NCBI RefSeq assembly: GCF_904528075.1
Contig: NZ_LR882035.1
Coordinates: 2,356,001 to 2,420,000 of the forward strand
Length of the DNA: 64,000 nucleotides
Reading direction: 5' to 3'
DNA from: Agreia sp. COWG
Lineage (GTDB): Bacteria > Actinomycetota > Actinomycetes > Actinomycetales > Microbacteriaceae
Below the pieces are notes generated by a model. The model worked only from the letters and a program-made list of their open reading frames with translations, was not told the origin of the DNA and made no database searches. Below are positions 45,946-57,157 of the stretch, piece by piece. Numbering within the stretch: the first letter of the stretch is position 1; the number at the start of each line of letters is the position of its first letter. Made by a program: the position numbers and the translations under genes.

Positions 45946-47264
45946 CGCAGAAGGCCTTCGTAGTGACGCTGCTGCAGCTGCGAGTCGATCTGCTTGACCG
46001 TCTCGAGGCCGACTCCGACCACGATCAGGATGGAGGCGCCGCCGAACGGGAAGTTGCTCGTGGCCCCGACGAGGGCGAGCGCGACAAGAGGTATCAACGC
46101 GATGAGGCCCAAGTATATGGAGCCGGGAAGCGTGACGCGGGTGAGCACGTAGTCGAGGTACTCGGCCGTGGGGCGACCCGCACGAATGCCGGGGATGAAG
46201 CCGCCGTACTTCTTCATGTTGTCGGCGACCTCTTCGGGGTTGAAGGTGATCGCGACGTAGAAGTACGTGAATCCGACGATAAGCAGGAAGTACAGGATCA
46301 TGTAGAGCGGGTGGTCGCCCTTGGTCAGGTAGTTCGTGACCCAGGTCACCCACGGAGCGGGCGACTGGCCCGCGGCGGGCTGGTTGAACTGCGCGATGAG
46401 AGCGGGCAGGTACAGCAACGACGAGGCGAAGATGACCGGCACGACGCCGGCCATGTTGACCTTGATCGGGATGTACGTGTTGTTTCCGCCGTACGTTCGT
46501 CTGCCCACCATGCGTTTGGCGTATTGGACCGGGATGCGCCGTTGCGACTGCTCGACGAAGACGACGGCGGCCACGATCACGAGACCCACGGCTATGACGA
46601 GCAGGAAGGTCTCGAAGCCCTTCGCCTGCTGGATGCTCCACAGCGATGTGGGGAACTGGGCTGCGATGGACGTGAAGATGAGCAGGGACATGCCATTGCC
46701 GATGCCGCGCTCGGTGATGAGCTCGCCCATCCACATGATGAGGCCGGTTCCGGCCGTCATGGTGATGACCATCAGCATGATGGCGTACCAGGCGTCGTCG
46801 GTGATCAATTGCGTGCATTCGGCGACGGTGGTCGTGCCGAAGAGGGCTCCGGATCGCGCCACGGTGATCAGTGTCGTGGACTGCAGGACGGCGAGGGCGA
46901 TAGTCAGGTAGCGCGTGTACTGAGTCAGCTTCGACTGGCCGACCTGGCCCTCTTTGTGCAGCGTCTCGAAGTGCGGGATGACCACGCGCAGAAGCTGCGT
47001 GATGATCGACGCGGTGATGTACGGCATGATGCCGAGAGCAAAAATGCTCAACTGCAGCAGGGCACCACCGGAGAAGAGGTTGACGAGCTCGTAGAGGCCC
47101 GAGGTATTTTGGTTGGCAGCGAGACAGAGCTGCACGTTTCCGAAGTCCACGAACGGAGCGGGAATGAAGGATCCCAGACGGAACAGTGCGACGATGCCGA
47201 GCGTGAACCCGATCTTCCGACGGAGATCCGGGGTGCGGAAGATCCGCGCGACGGCTCTAAACAA
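45942..47264 (-). CDS. secY: Protein translocase subunit SecY
   Basis: A 440-residue channel subunit of SecYEG with ten hydrophobic segments. It starts [20 protein letters not shown] and has [15 protein letters not shown] and the cytoplasmic loop [18 protein letters not shown]. The start is TTG at 47264 with AGGAGG 6 nt upstream. It is separated from rplO by 134 nt holding two hairpins. Confidence 0.97.
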   Translation of the reverse strand: MFRAVARIFRTPDLRRKIGFTLGIVALFRLGSFIPAPFVDFGNVQLCLAANQNTSGLYELVNLFSGGALLQLSIFALGIMPYITASIITQLLRVVIPHFETLHKEGQVGQSKLTQYTRYLTIALAVLQSTTLITVARSGALFGTTTVAECTQLITDDAWYAIMLMVITMTAGTGLIMWMGELITERGIGNGMSLLIFTSIAAQFPTSLWSIQQAKGFETFLLVIAVGLVIVAAVVFVEQSQRRIPVQYAKRMVGRRTYGGNNTYIPIKVNMAGVVPVIFASSLLYLPALIAQFNQPAAGQSPAPWVTWVTNYLTKGDHPLYMILYFLLIVGFTYFYVAITFNPEEVADNMKKYGGFIPGIRAGRPTAEYLDYVLTRVTLPGSIYLGLIALIPLVALALVGATSNFPFGGASILIVVGVGLETVKQIDSQLQQRHYEGLLR

Positions 47265-47305
47265 AAAATGCCTCCTGCTAGTAGGGCTGAGTCTGTCGGC
47301 GCGAA

Positions 47306-47340
47306 AGCCCCCGGCAGACTCAGTGAGTCTAGCGGGGGCT
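47306..47340 (-). terminator. Terminator-like hairpin between rplO and secY
   Basis: Outer arms AGCCCCCG/CGGGGGCT (8 bp) and inner arms AGACTCA/TGAGTCT (7 bp). On the reverse strand it is followed by TTTCGC. It probably attenuates secY-adk-map. Confidence 0.65.
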
Positions 47341-47354
47341 CTCGTCGGACCGTA

Positions 47355-47379
47355 GCGGGCGAGCTATTCACTCGCCCGC
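47355..47379 (-). other. Hairpin after rplO
   Basis: GCGGGCGAG and CTCGCCCGC, perfect 9-bp arms with a 7-nt loop, 20 nt past the rplO stop; no T-run. Confidence 0.5.
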
Positions 47380-47398
47380 CGCACCTGTGAGTGGTGCG

Positions 47399-48034
47399 TT
47401 ACTTTACGGAGCCACCGGCGGCAACGATCTTCTGTTCGGCTGAACCGGAGACCTTGTCGACTGCAACGTTCAGCTTAACCGTAATGTCGCCCTGCCCGAG
47501 AACCTTGACCTTCTCGTTGTTGCGTACGGCACCCTTGGCGACGAGGTCACTGATCGTGACGTCTCCACCGGTGGGGTACAGCTCGGCGAGCTTCTCCAGG
47601 TTCACAACCTGGTACTCGACCCGGAACGGGTTCTTGAAACCGCGGAGCTTCGGGGTGCGCATGTGCAGCGGCATCTGTCCACCCTCGAATCCGACGCGCA
47701 CCTGGTAACGGGCCTTGGTGCCCTTGGTGCCACGACCGGCGGTCTTACCCTTGGATCCCTCACCACGACCGACACGCGTGCGTGCCTTCTTGGCGCCGGG
47801 GGCCGGACGAAGGTGGTGGACCTTGAGAACCTGCTCGCGGGGAGCGGCCTCGGCGGCGTCAGCCTTCGGGGCGACCTTCGCTGCAGCCTTGGGAGCAGCA
47901 GCGGCGGTCTCGGTCTTCTCGGCCTTGGGCGCAGCAGCCTTCTTGGGGGCAGCTGCAGCCTTCTCCGCCTTGGGGGCGGCGGCCTTCTTAGGAGCGGCCT
48001 TCTCGGCCGCGTCCTTCTTAGCTTCTTCAGCCAT
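47399..48034 (-). CDS. rplO: 50S ribosomal protein L15 with Lys/Ala-rich N-terminal extension
   Basis: A 211-residue protein; a usual L15 is about 145. The L15 body starts near residue 69 ([19 protein letters not shown]) and includes [20 protein letters not shown]. The first 65 residues are Lys/Ala/Pro repeats of the type [10 protein letters not shown], histone-H1-like in composition and probably disordered. The ATG shares bases with the rpmD stop (TAATG). Confidence 0.96.
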   Translation of the reverse strand: MAEEAKKDAAEKAAPKKAAAPKAEKAAAAPKKAAAPKAEKTETAAAAPKAAAKVAPKADAAEAAPREQVLKVHHLRPAPGAKKARTRVGRGEGSKGKTAGRGTKGTKARYQVRVGFEGGQMPLHMRTPKLRGFKNPFRVEYQVVNLEKLAELYPTGGDVTISDLVAKGAVRNNEKVKVLGQGDITVKLNVAVDKVSGSAEQKIVAAGGSVK

Positions 48035-48219
48035 TAGTCAATCTCCTCAACCTTCACCAGGTGAGCGACGGTGTTGACGTAGCCACGGTTCTGCGAGTTG
48101 TCCTCGCGGATGGTGACGTCGCCGATGCGCTTGAGTCCCAGGCTGCGAAGGGTATCGCGCTGGTACTGCTTCTCACTGACTTTGGACTTGATCTGGGTTA
48201 CCTTCAGGCGAGCGGCCAT
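48034..48219 (-). CDS. rpmD: 50S ribosomal protein L30
   Basis: A 61-residue L30: [20 protein letters not shown], then [15 protein letters not shown] and ending HLVKVEEID. The start could be either of two consecutive ATGs (48219 or 48222), both overlapping the rpsE stop. The first ATG of the common family N-terminus MAARLK is used here. Confidence 0.97.
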   Translation of the reverse strand: MAARLKVTQIKSKVSEKQYQRDTLRSLGLKRIGDVTIREDNSQNRGYVNTVAHLVKVEEID

Positions 48220-48920
48220 CATGCACCTGCCTTCGCTGTAACCGCGGCCTCGCGAAGCGCGGCCTCGGTGCGGAGCAGACGGGCCGGAGCGACCTCGTCG
48301 TAGGGAAGTCCACGACGGGCTGCCACTGCACGGGGCTCCTCGAGCATCTTCAGCGCCTCGACGGTAGCGTGCACGATGTTGATCGTGTTCGACGAACCGA
48401 GCGACTTGGAGAGGACGTCGTGGATGCCGGCGCACTCGAGCACTGCGCGGACGGGGCCACCGGCGATAACACCGGTACCGGCTGCCGCGGGACGAAGGAG
48501 AACGACGCCAGCGGCGGCCTCTCCCTGAACCGGGTGCGGGATGGTGTTGCCGACGCGGGGAACGCGGAAGAAGTTCTTCTTGGCTTCTTCGACGCCCTTC
48601 GAGATGGCGGTGGGAACCTCACGGGCCTTGCCGTAGCCGACTCCGACCAGACCGTTGCCGTCTCCGACGACGACGAGTGCGGTGAAGCTGAAGCGACGAC
48701 CACCCTTGACGACCTTCGAAACACGGTTGATCGTGACGACGCGCTCGAGGAACTGGCTCTTCTCGGCGTCACGGCTGCCGCGGTCGCGGTTGGGGTTGCG
48801 CTCACGGCCTCCACGACGAGCCTCGCGGGGCTCGGTCTGGTTTGCCTCCGTCGATGCGGCGGTCTCTACCGGGGCTTCAACAGCCACAGCGTTCTCCTTA
48901 GTAGTGTTTTCGGTGCTCAC
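48219..48920 (-). CDS. rpsE: 30S ribosomal protein S5
   Basis: A 233-residue S5. The core starts near residue 60 ([18 protein letters not shown]) and contains [21 protein letters not shown] and [15 protein letters not shown]. About 55 N-terminal residues are a Glu/Thr/Arg-rich extension. The start GTG at 48920 overlaps the rplR stop (GTGA). Confidence 0.97.
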   Translation of the reverse strand: MSTENTTKENAVAVEAPVETAASTEANQTEPREARRGGRERNPNRDRGSRDAEKSQFLERVVTINRVSKVVKGGRRFSFTALVVVGDGNGLVGVGYGKAREVPTAISKGVEEAKKNFFRVPRVGNTIPHPVQGEAAAGVVLLRPAAAGTGVIAGGPVRAVLECAGIHDVLSKSLGSSNTINIVHATVEALKMLEEPRAVAARRGLPYDEVAPARLLRTEAALREAAVTAKAGA

Positions 48921-49288
48921 AGGTTCAGCCCACCTTCACGAGCGCCATCGGCGATCGCCGCAACGCGTCCTGCGTAGCGGTTTCCACCGCGGTCGAAGAC
49001 GACTGCGTCGATGCCGGCAGACTTCGCGCGCTCGGCGACGAGCTCGCCGACCTTGCGTGCCTTGGCGGTCTTGTCGCCATCGAACGAACGCATGTCGACC
49101 TCGAGGGTCGACGCCGAGGCCAGGGTGTGACCCAGGGCATCGTCGACGACCTGCACGAAGACGTGACGAGCCGAACGGGTGACGACGAGACGGGGACGAA
49201 GGGCGGTGCCTTCGATCTTCTTACGGAGACGGTCGTGCCGGCGCGTACGCGCGGCAGACTTGCTCTTTCCTCTAGTTCCGAGACCCAT
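48917..49288 (-). CDS. rplR: 50S ribosomal protein L18
   Basis: A 123-residue 5S-rRNA-binding protein. It has a basic N-terminus ([19 protein letters not shown]), [20 protein letters not shown] and a C-terminal [26 protein letters not shown]. The ATG is at 49288, 2 nt after rplF. Confidence 0.97.
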   Translation of the reverse strand: MGLGTRGKSKSAARTRRHDRLRKKIEGTALRPRLVVTRSARHVFVQVVDDALGHTLASASTLEVDMRSFDGDKTAKARKVGELVAERAKSAGIDAVVFDRGGNRYAGRVAAIADGAREGGLNL

Positions 49289-49290
49289 GG

Positions 49291-49827
49291 TTACTTACCA
49301 CTCTTTCCGGCCTTGCGGCGAACGACCTCGCCGGCGTAACGCACACCCTTGCCCTTGTAGGGCTCAGGCTTGCGCAACTTACGAATGTTTGCGGCAACCT
49401 CACCGACGGCCTGCTTGTCGATGCCGGTGACCGTGAGCTTGTTGACGCCCTCGACCGTGAAGCTGATACCCGCGGGCGGCTCGACGGTGATGGGGTGCGA
49501 GTAGCCGAGCGCGAACTCGACTCCCGAGCCCTTGGCGGCGACGCGGTAACCGGTTCCGACGACCTCGAGGCTCTTGGAGTAGCCCTGGGTGACGCCGGTG
49601 ATCTGGTTGGCGATGAGGGTACGAGTCAGACCGTGCAGCGAACGCGACGTGCGCTCGTCGTCGGGACGGGTGACGAGCACCAGTCCGTCTTCGATCTTGA
49701 CCTCGATGGGAGCGGCAACGGTGAGCGCGAGCTCGCCCTTGGGACCCTTGACAGCGACGGCCTGACCGTCGATCTTTATTTCGACCCCAGCAGGGATCTC
49801 AATGGGAAGTCGTCCAATACGTGACAT
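49291..49827 (-). CDS. rplF: 50S ribosomal protein L6
   Basis: A 178-residue L6: [20 protein letters not shown] at the start, [19 protein letters not shown] in the middle, and the near-invariant [19 protein letters not shown] at the end. The ATG is at 49827, 6 nt after rpsH. Confidence 0.98.
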   Translation of the reverse strand: MSRIGRLPIEIPAGVEIKIDGQAVAVKGPKGELALTVAAPIEVKIEDGLVLVTRPDDERTSRSLHGLTRTLIANQITGVTQGYSKSLEVVGTGYRVAAKGSGVEFALGYSHPITVEPPAGISFTVEGVNKLTVTGIDKQAVGEVAANIRKLRKPEPYKGKGVRYAGEVVRRKAGKSGK

Positions 49828-49833
49828 CTGTGA

Positions 49834-50232
49834 TCACCAAACGTAGGCGAGGACTTCCCCACCCACGCCCTTCTTGGAAGCCTGGCGGTCTGTGAGCAGA
49901 CCGGAGGAAGTCGAGAGGATTGCAACGCCGAGGCCACCGAGAACCGTGGGGATCTCCGTCGACTTCGCGTAGACCCGAAGGCCCGGCTTCGACACGCGCT
50001 TGATGCCCGCGATGGAGCGCTCACGGTTCGGTCCGAACTTGAGGGAGAGCGTCAGGGTCTTGCCGACCTCTGCGTCCTTGACGTCCCAAGCCGAGATATA
50101 ACCTTCGGCCTTGAGGATGTCTGCGATGTGCGACTTGAGCTTCGAGTGCGGCATGGACACGGTGTCGTGATAGGCCGAATTCGCGTTGCGCAGTCTGGTC
50201 AGCATGTCTGCGACCGGATCTGTCATTGTCAT
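49834..50232 (-). CDS. rpsH: 30S ribosomal protein S8
   Basis: A 132-residue S8: [37 protein letters not shown], and [20 protein letters not shown] at the C-terminus. The start chosen is ATG at 50232, with AAAGG upstream. The in-frame extension to 50262 is not needed. rplE is upstream across a 123-nt gap with two hairpins; no S14 gene lies between them. Confidence 0.97.
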   Translation of the reverse strand: MTMTDPVADMLTRLRNANSAYHDTVSMPHSKLKSHIADILKAEGYISAWDVKDAEVGKTLTLSLKFGPNRERSIAGIKRVSKPGLRVYAKSTEIPTVLGGLGVAILSTSSGLLTDRQASKKGVGGEVLAYVW

Positions 50233-50294
50233 TGTGTGGTGCCTTTCGCCTGGTTTCGACACCCTTTACGAGGGTGCCGACCTTTGGTGGTGAA

Positions 50295-50313
50295 CTCCGC
50301 AAAGCCTGCGGAG
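50295..50313 (-). other. Hairpin 1 in the rplE-rpsH gap
   Basis: CTCCGCA and TGCGGAG, 7-bp perfect arms with a 5-nt loop. Confidence 0.45.
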
Positions 50314-50333
50314 CCGATCATTGTCACCGGAGT

Positions 50334-50363
50334 CGTCCGGGTCGCGCGAACACGACCCGGACG
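50334..50363 (-). other. Hairpin 2 in the rplE-rpsH gap
   Basis: CGTCCGGGTCG and CGACCCGGACG, perfect 11-bp arms with an 8-nt loop and no T-run on either side. It lies 22 nt past the rplE stop; a processing site or S8 autoregulatory target is possible. Confidence 0.5.
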
Positions 50364-50385
50364 AAACGGCAAACAACGAAGCTTA

Positions 50386-50976
50386 CTACGCGGGAGTGTT
50401 CTCCGCGTTGCGGAACGGGAAACCGAGCGCCTTGAGCAGTGCGCGGCCCTCGTCGTCGGTCTTGGCGGTGGTGACGACAGTGATGTCGAAACCACGGACG
50501 CGGTCGATCTTGTCCTGGTCGATCTCGTGGAACATCGACTGCTCGGTCAGACCGAACGTGTAGTTGCCACGCCCGTCGAACTGCTTGTCGCTGAGACCAC
50601 GGAAGTCGCGGATACGGGGAAGCGCAAGAGACAGCAGGCGGTCGAGGAACTCCCAAGCGCGGTCGCCACGGAGGGTGACGTGTGCGCCGATGGGCTGGCC
50701 CTCGCGCAGCTTGAACTGTGCGATCGACTTGCGCGCGAGCGTGACCTGCGGCTTCTGGCCGGTGATCGCGGTCAGGTCCTTGACGGCCCCATCCATGATC
50801 TTGCCATCGCGCGCGGCTTCGCCGACGCCCGTGTTGACCACGATCTTCACGAGCCCGGGCACCTGGTGCACGTTCGTGAAGCCGAACTCCTCTTGGAGCT
50901 TCTTCGAGATCTCGGAGCGGTACTTCTGCTTGAGACGGGGCTGGATTTTGCCAGACACCACTGCAGTATCGGTCAT
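50386..50976 (-). CDS. rplE: 50S ribosomal protein L5
   Basis: A 196-residue 5S-rRNA-binding protein: [35 protein letters not shown], and [20 protein letters not shown]. The ATG is at 50976, 2 nt after rplX. Confidence 0.98.
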   Translation of the reverse strand: MTDTAVVSGKIQPRLKQKYRSEISKKLQEEFGFTNVHQVPGLVKIVVNTGVGEAARDGKIMDGAVKDLTAITGQKPQVTLARKSIAQFKLREGQPIGAHVTLRGDRAWEFLDRLLSLALPRIRDFRGLSDKQFDGRGNYTFGLTEQSMFHEIDQDKIDRVRGFDITVVTTAKTDDEGRALLKALGFPFRNAENTPA

Positions 50977-50978
50977 GA

Positions 50979-51338
50979 TTACAGGTCCTTACCTGACTTC
51001 TTGGCGTAACGGATGCGGACCGTCTTGGTGACGCCGTCCTTCGTTACTTCCTCGGTGCGGAAACCGACGCGGGTCGGCTTCTTTGTTTCGGGATCGACGA
51101 CCGCGACGTTGGACACGTGGATCGGGGCCTCATGGGTCTCGATTCCGCCGGTCTTGGTTCCCCGCTGGGTCTGCCCGACGCGAACGTGCTTCGTGACGAA
51201 GTTCACGCCCTCGACGACGACGCGGTTCTTCTCGACGAGCACCTCGAGAACACGACCCTGCTTGCCACGGTCTCCGCCGCGGGCCTGGGTAGCGCCCGTG
51301 ATGACCTGAACGAGGTCACCCTTCTTGATGTTTGCCAT
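50979..51338 (-). CDS. rplX: 50S ribosomal protein L24
   Basis: A 119-residue KOW-motif protein: [40 protein letters not shown], and a basic tail [13 protein letters not shown]. An assembly-initiating protein of the 50S subunit. The ATG is at 51338, 3 nt after rplN. Confidence 0.97.
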   Translation of the reverse strand: MANIKKGDLVQVITGATQARGGDRGKQGRVLEVLVEKNRVVVEGVNFVTKHVRVGQTQRGTKTGGIETHEAPIHVSNVAVVDPETKKPTRVGFRTEEVTKDGVTKTVRIRYAKKSGKDL

Positions 51339-51341
51339 GAC

Positions 51342-51710
51342 TTAGATAACCTCCGGCGCCAGCGAGATGATCTTCATGAACTTCTTGTCGCGAAGTTCGC
51401 GGCCAACCGGGCCGAAGATGCGGGTACCGCGAGGGTCACCGTCGGTCTTCAAGATCACTGCGGCGTTCTCATCGAACTTGATGTACGAACCGTCGGAACG
51501 ACGGGTCTGCTTCTTCACGCGAACGATGACGGCCTTGACCACATCGCCCTTCTTGACGTTTCCGCCGGGGATCGCGTCTTTGACGGTGGCGACGATGACG
51601 TCACCGAGACCGGCGTACCGGCGGCCTGAGCCACCGAGAACGCGGATCGTGAGGAGCTCCTTGGCACCGGTGTTATCGGCAACCTTGACTCTGGATTCCT
51701 GCTGCAGCAT
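51342..51710 (-). CDS. rplN: 50S ribosomal protein L14
   Basis: A 122-residue L14: [20 protein letters not shown], then [20 protein letters not shown] and [20 protein letters not shown]. The ATG is at 51710, 33 nt after rpsQ. It starts the spc group. Confidence 0.98.
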   Translation of the reverse strand: MLQQESRVKVADNTGAKELLTIRVLGGSGRRYAGLGDVIVATVKDAIPGGNVKKGDVVKAVIVRVKKQTRRSDGSYIKFDENAAVILKTDGDPRGTRIFGPVGRELRDKKFMKIISLAPEVI

Positions 51711-51743
51711 TTTCTACTCTTCCTTAGGCGAAGTAGGCGAGGC

Positions 51744-52052
51744 CTACTTGGCCTTCTCGAGGATCTCGACCAGGCGCCAGCGCTTCGTGGCGCTCAGGGG
51801 ACGGGTCTCGCTGATGAGGACGAGGTCGCCGACTCCGGCGGAGTTCGCCTCGTCGTGGACCTTGACCTTGGACGTGCGGCGGATGACCTTGCCGTACAGG
51901 GGGTGCTTCACGCGGTCTTCGACCTCGACGACGATGGTCTTGTCCATCTTGTCGCTGGTGACGTATCCACGACGTGACTTGCGGTAGCCGCGCGCGGCGA
52001 CCGCCTTCGTCTCGTCGGCCGGCGTTGCAGCCGTTTCCTTAACCGTTGCCAT
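51744..52052 (-). CDS. rpsQ: 30S ribosomal protein S17
   Basis: A 102-residue S17 with OB fold: [40 protein letters not shown] and the acidic [19 protein letters not shown]. About 20 extra N-terminal residues are Ala/Thr-rich. The ATG overlaps the rpmC stop (TAATG). Confidence 0.97.
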   Translation of the reverse strand: MATVKETAATPADETKAVAARGYRKSRRGYVTSDKMDKTIVVEVEDRVKHPLYGKVIRRTSKVKVHDEANSAGVGDLVLISETRPLSATKRWRLVEILEKAK

Positions 52053-52381
52053 TACTTGGCCTCCTCAGCCTCAGCGGCCGGGGCGTCCGCCGGGGCGGGC
52101 GCATCCTTCTTGGCCTTGCTTTTCTTTTCTGCCTTGGGAGCCACCTCAACCGGGGCGGGCGTGGCACGAATGCCCAGCTCACGCTCACGGATGATCGTGT
52201 AGATGCGCGAGATGTCGCGCTTCACGGCGCGCAGGCGACCGTGGCTCTCGAGCTGGCCGGTAGCGCTCTGGAAACGAAGGTTGAACAGTTCTTCCTTCGC
52301 CTTTCGCAGCTCTTCGACCAGGCGGGCGTCTTCGAATGTGTCGAGCTCGACAGGGGCGAGCTCCTTGGAACCGATCGCCAT
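52052..52381 (-). CDS. rpmC: 50S ribosomal protein L29
   Basis: A 109-residue L29; a usual L29 is 65-75. The helical hairpin ([18 protein letters not shown], then [18 protein letters not shown]) is followed by about 35 Ala/Lys/Pro/Glu-rich residues. The ATG at 52381 overlaps the rplP stop (TAATG). Confidence 0.96.
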   Translation of the reverse strand: MAIGSKELAPVELDTFEDARLVEELRKAKEELFNLRFQSATGQLESHGRLRAVKRDISRIYTIIRERELGIRATPAPVEVAPKAEKKSKAKKDAPAPADAPAAEAEEAK

Positions 52382-52800
52382 TATGCGTCGCCCTCCTCGC
52401 GCTTGATGATGCGTGCCTTGAGCGGCAGCTTGTGGATGGCCCGGGTGAGGGCTTCGCGTGCAACCGTGTCGCTGACGCCGCTGAGCTCGAAGAGCACGCG
52501 ACCCGGCTTGACGTTTGCAACCCACCACTCGGGTGAACCCTTACCGGAACCCATGCGGGTTTCGGCGGGCTTCTTGGTGAGCGGGCGGTCGGGGTAGATG
52601 TTGATCCACACCTTTCCACCACGCTTGATGTGACGTGTCATGGCGATACGAGCGGACTCGATCTGGCGGTTCGTCACGTAGGCGGGAGTAAGGGCCTGGA
52701 TGCCGTACTCGCCGAAGCTCACCGTCGTTCCGCCGGTGGCGTGGCCACTGCGTCCGGGGTGGTGCTGCTTACGGTGCTTGACTCTGCGTGGAATCAACAT
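52381..52800 (-). CDS. rplP: 50S ribosomal protein L16
   Basis: A 139-residue L16: [60 protein letters not shown] and [20 protein letters not shown]. The ATG is at 52800, 2 nt after rpsC. Confidence 0.98.
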   Translation of the reverse strand: MLIPRRVKHRKQHHPGRSGHATGGTTVSFGEYGIQALTPAYVTNRQIESARIAMTRHIKRGGKVWINIYPDRPLTKKPAETRMGSGKGSPEWWVANVKPGRVLFELSGVSDTVAREALTRAIHKLPLKARIIKREEGDA

Positions 52801-52802
52801 GG

Positions 52803-53612
52803 TTATGCCTCAACTCCTGCTGCAACGGGAGCCTCTGCCTTGGGGGCGGAAGCGCCAGCGCCTGAATTCGTGCCGGTGGCACCGCGGCGAGGACGGTCGC
52901 CGTCACGGCGGTCGTCACGACGGTCGGGGCGCGTCGACTTCTGGTTGGCCTGCTCGCGGGCAAGCTCCTTGTTGGTGATATCGCCCTTGTAGATCCAGAC
53001 CTTCACGCCGATGCGGCCGAAGGTGGTCTTTGCCTCGTAGAAGCCGTAGTCGATGTTCGCACGGAGGGTGTGCAGCGGCACGCGGCCCTCGCGGTAGAAC
53101 TCGGAGCGGCTCATCTCGGCGCCGCCGAGGCGGCCGGAGACCTGGATACGAACACCCTTGACCGATGCGGTGCGCTGGGCGCCCTGCATACCCTTGCGCA
53201 TGGCACGACGGAAGGCGACGCGAGCGGTGAGCTGCTCGGCGATTCCCTGTGCTACGAGCTGGGCCTCGGCCTCGGGGTTCTTGACCTCGAGGATGTTGAG
53301 CTGGATCTGCTTGCCCGTGAGCTTCTCGAGGTCGCTGCGGATACGCTCGGCCTCGGCTCCACGACGACCGATCACGATGCCCGGACGGGCAGTGTGGATG
53401 TCGACGCGGACTCGGTCACGGGTGCGCTCGATCTCGATGCGGGCGACGCCGGCACGGTCGAGCGAGGTGCTCAGCAACTTGCGGATCTTGACGTCTTCCG
53501 CAACGAAGTCCGAGTAACGCTGTCCCGGCTTCGTCGAGTCGGAGAACCAGCGCGACACGTGGTCGGTGGTGATACCGAGACGGAAGCCGTACGGGTTTAC
53601 TTTCTGTCCCAT
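52803..53612 (-). CDS. rpsC: 30S ribosomal protein S3
   Basis: A 269-residue S3. Its N-terminal KH domain has [20 protein letters not shown]. The C-terminal domain has [20 protein letters not shown]. The last 50 residues are an Arg/Asp-rich then Ala/Pro-rich tail. The ATG overlaps the rplV stop (TAATG). Confidence 0.98.
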   Translation of the reverse strand: MGQKVNPYGFRLGITTDHVSRWFSDSTKPGQRYSDFVAEDVKIRKLLSTSLDRAGVARIEIERTRDRVRVDIHTARPGIVIGRRGAEAERIRSDLEKLTGKQIQLNILEVKNPEAEAQLVAQGIAEQLTARVAFRRAMRKGMQGAQRTASVKGVRIQVSGRLGGAEMSRSEFYREGRVPLHTLRANIDYGFYEAKTTFGRIGVKVWIYKGDITNKELAREQANQKSTRPDRRDDRRDGDRPRRGATGTNSGAGASAPKAEAPVAAGVEA

Positions 53613-54007
53613 TACTTCTTACCTGCCTTCTTCGTGGCCGTGGCCACTGCTGCCTCGTCGGGCGTGTTCAGCACGATCGTGATGTGGCTCGTGCGCTTCA
53701 GGATCTGGAACGCGCGTCCCTGTGCACGGGGCTGGAAACGCTTGAGGGTGGTTCCCTCATCGACGAACGCGGCCGAGACGAACAGGTCCTGCTCGTCGAG
53801 GTAGCTGTTCGACGCGTCGGCCTTGACCCGGGCGTTCGCAATTGCGGACGCGACGAGCTTGTAGACCGGGTCGGACGCACCCTGCGGCGCGAACTTCAGG
53901 ATCGCCAGCGCCTCGGTTGCCTGCTTGCCGCGGATCATGTTGACGACGCGACGAGCCTTCATGGGGGTGACGCGGATGTGTCGCACGCGTGCGATTGACT
54001 CCACCAT
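53612..54007 (-). CDS. rplV: 50S ribosomal protein L22
   Basis: A 131-residue L22: [20 protein letters not shown], then [19 protein letters not shown] and the exit-tunnel hairpin [19 protein letters not shown]. The ATG is at 54007, 24 nt after rpsS. Confidence 0.98.
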   Translation of the reverse strand: MVESIARVRHIRVTPMKARRVVNMIRGKQATEALAILKFAPQGASDPVYKLVASAIANARVKADASNSYLDEQDLFVSAAFVDEGTTLKRFQPRAQGRAFQILKRTSHITIVLNTPDEAAVATATKKAGKK

Positions 54008-54031
54008 TTCTCTCCTCCTTTCGCCACCGCG

Positions 54032-54313
54032 TTAGCGGCGACGGCCCTTCTTGTCGTCCTTCACGTGACCACGGAAGGTGCGGGTGGGAGCAAACTCTCC
54101 GAGCTTGTGCCCAACCATGGTTTCGGTGACGAACACCGGGATGTGCTTACGACCGTCGTGGACGGCGATCGTGTGGCCGAGGAACGCGGGGATGATCATC
54201 GATCGGCGCGACCAGGTCTTGATGACGTTCTTGGAACCGGCTTCGTTCTGAGTGACAACCTTGCGATACAGGTGGTCGTCAACGAAGGGGCCCTTCTTGA
54301 GACTGCGTGGCAT
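54032..54313 (-). CDS. rpsS: 30S ribosomal protein S19
   Basis: A 93-residue S19: [39 protein letters not shown] and [20 protein letters not shown]. The ATG is at 54313, 12 nt after rplB. Confidence 0.98.
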   Translation of the reverse strand: MPRSLKKGPFVDDHLYRKVVTQNEAGSKNVIKTWSRRSMIIPAFLGHTIAVHDGRKHIPVFVTETMVGHKLGEFAPTRTFRGHVKDDKKGRRR

Positions 54314-54325
54314 CTTCTACAACTC

Positions 54326-55165
<840 letters not shown>

Positions 55166-55179
55166 GAGTTCTCTGCTCC

Positions 55180-55485
55180 CTAGCCGACAGCGGTGAAGAT
55201 GTCGATGGAACCGGACTTGAGCGTGACAATGGCGCGCTTGGTGTCTTTGCGCTTTCCAATGCCGAACTTGGTACGGCGGGTCTTGCCAACACGGTTGAGC
55301 GTGTTGATGGACGCGACCTCGACCTTGAAGATCTTCTCGATGGCGAGCTTGATCTCGGTCTTGTTCGAGCGGGGGTCCACGATGAACGTGTACTTGCCCT
55401 CGTCGATCAGGCCGTAGCTCTTCTCGGAGACGACCGGCGAAAGGATGATGTCGCGGGGGTCTTTATTGAATGCGGCGTTACTCAT
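55180..55485 (-). CDS. rplW: 50S ribosomal protein L23
   Basis: A 101-residue L23 at the tunnel exit: [40 protein letters not shown] and [20 protein letters not shown]. The ATG is at 55485, 2 nt after rplD. Confidence 0.98.
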   Translation of the reverse strand: MSNAAFNKDPRDIILSPVVSEKSYGLIDEGKYTFIVDPRSNKTEIKLAIEKIFKVEVASINTLNRVGKTRRTKFGIGKRKDTKRAIVTLKSGSIDIFTAVG

Positions 55486-55487
55486 GC

Positions 55488-56153
55488 TTATGCCCCTTCG
55501 GTGGTCAGGTCGGTGCTCTTCGACTTGGCCGCGACGAATGCATCGAACGAGGCCAAAGTGAAGATGATGTCGTCGGAGACGAGCACGTCGTAGGCGTTCA
55601 GCTGGTCGGCCGGCAGCACGTGCACGGTCGGCAGGTTGCGGACGCTCTTGAGGCTGACGATGTCGTCGCGCTCCAAGACGATCAGAACATGCTTCGACGT
55701 CGCGACGAGGCTCAGCAGCTCGAGGACGCCCTTGGTCGACGGGGTGTCACCCTGAGCGAGCGACTCGACGACGTGAACGCGTCCGCCGCGTGCGCGGTCG
55801 GAGAGCGAACCGAGGAGGGCCGCGGCGATCATCTTCTTGGGGGTGCGCTGGTCGTAGCTGCGCGGTGTGGGTCCGTGGACGATTCCACCACCGGTCATCT
55901 GAGGAGCGCGGATCGAGCCCTGGCGGGCGCGACCGGTTCCCTTCTGCTTGAACGGCTTGCGACCTGCACCGGACACCTCGCCACGACGCTTGGTCTTGTG
56001 GGTTCCCTGGCGGGCGGCGGCCAGCTGGGCGACGACGACCTGGTGGATCAGCGGGATGTTGGTCTGGACGTCGAACAGCTCGGCGGGAAGGTCGACGGTG
56101 CCGGCCTTCTTGCCCTTGACGTCGACGACGTCAACGGTGGTTGCGGTAGCCAT
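55488..56153 (-). CDS. rplD: 50S ribosomal protein L4
   Basis: A 221-residue L4: [20 protein letters not shown], then [19 protein letters not shown] in the tunnel loop and [20 protein letters not shown]. The ATG is at 56153, 3 nt after rplC. Confidence 0.98.
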   Translation of the reverse strand: MATATTVDVVDVKGKKAGTVDLPAELFDVQTNIPLIHQVVVAQLAAARQGTHKTKRRGEVSGAGRKPFKQKGTGRARQGSIRAPQMTGGGIVHGPTPRSYDQRTPKKMIAAALLGSLSDRARGGRVHVVESLAQGDTPSTKGVLELLSLVATSKHVLIVLERDDIVSLKSVRNLPTVHVLPADQLNAYDVLVSDDIIFTLASFDAFVAAKSKSTDLTTEGA

Positions 56154-56156
56154 GAA

Positions 56157-56831
56157 CTAGGCCCCCTTCACTGCGGTACGAACGAAAACGAGACGGCCAC
56201 GCGCTCCGGGAACGGCACCCTTGATCAGGATGACGTTCTTTTCGGCGTCGACCGAGTGCACGGCGAGGTTGAGTACGGTGACTCGCTCTCCACCCATGCG
56301 GCCGGCCATACGCATGCCCTTGAAGACGCGCGAGGGCGTGGACGAGGCACCGATGGAGCCGGGCTTGCGGTGGTTGCGGTGCGAACCGTGCGAGGCGGAG
56401 ACACCCTTGAAGTTGTGACGCTTCATGACACCGGCGAAACCCTTGCCCTTGGAAGTGCCGACGACGTCGACCTTCTTGCCGGCTTCGAAGACGGCATCGA
56501 CGGTGAGCTCCTGGCCCACGGCGTACTCGGCCGCGTCAGCGGTGCGGATCTCGGTGATGTGACGACGGGGCGTCACGCCGGCGGCGTCGAAGTGACCGGT
56601 CGCGGGCTTGTTGACCTTGCGGGGATCGATCTGGCCGGCGGCGATCTGGACGGCCTCGTAGCCGTCACGCTCGACGGTGCGGATCTGGGTCACGACGTTC
56701 GGCGTGATCTCGACGACGGTCACGGGAATGAGACGGTTGTTCTCGTCCCACACCTGCGTCATGCCGAGCTTCTTGCCGAGAAGGCCCTTGCTGGTCTTGG
56801 TGGATGCTGCTGCTTTTGTAGGCGTAGACAT
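56157..56831 (-). CDS. rplC: 50S ribosomal protein L3
   Basis: A 224-residue L3: [39 protein letters not shown] and [20 protein letters not shown]. About 15 N-terminal residues are an Ala/Thr/Lys extension. The ATG is at 56831, 17 nt after rpsJ. Confidence 0.98.
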   Translation of the reverse strand: MSTPTKAAASTKTSKGLLGKKLGMTQVWDENNRLIPVTVVEITPNVVTQIRTVERDGYEAVQIAAGQIDPRKVNKPATGHFDAAGVTPRRHITEIRTADAAEYAVGQELTVDAVFEAGKKVDVVGTSKGKGFAGVMKRHNFKGVSASHGSHRNHRKPGSIGASSTPSRVFKGMRMAGRMGGERVTVLNLAVHSVDAEKNVILIKGAVPGARGRLVFVRTAVKGA

Positions 56832-56848
56832 AGTGTTCAGTCCCCCGC

Positions 56849-57157
56849 TTAGAGCTTGATCTCGATGTTGACGTCAGCCGGCAGGTCGAGACGCATCAGC
56901 GAGTCGACGGCCTTGGGCGTGGGATCGATGATGTCGATCAGACGCTTGTGCGTGCGCATCTCGAAGTGCTCGCGGCTGTCCTTGTACTTGTGGGGCGAAC
57001 GGATCACGGCGATCACGTTCTTCTCGGTCGGCAGCGGTACCGGACCGACGACGGTCGCACCCGCGCGGGTCACCGTGTCGACGATCTTGCGCGCCGAGGA
57101 GTCGATGACCTCGTGGTCGTACGACTTAAGTCGAATGCGGATCTTCTGTCCCGCCAT
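56849..57157 (-). CDS. rpsJ: 30S ribosomal protein S10
   Basis: A 102-residue S10: [24 protein letters not shown]-type loop [20 protein letters not shown], and [20 protein letters not shown]. It is the first gene of the S10 operon. The ATG is at 57157, preceded by GAGAGTGAGTCACAC. Confidence 0.98.
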   Translation of the reverse strand: MAGQKIRIRLKSYDHEVIDSSARKIVDTVTRAGATVVGPVPLPTEKNVIAVIRSPHKYKDSREHFEMRTHKRLIDIIDPTPKAVDSLMRLDLPADVNIEIKL

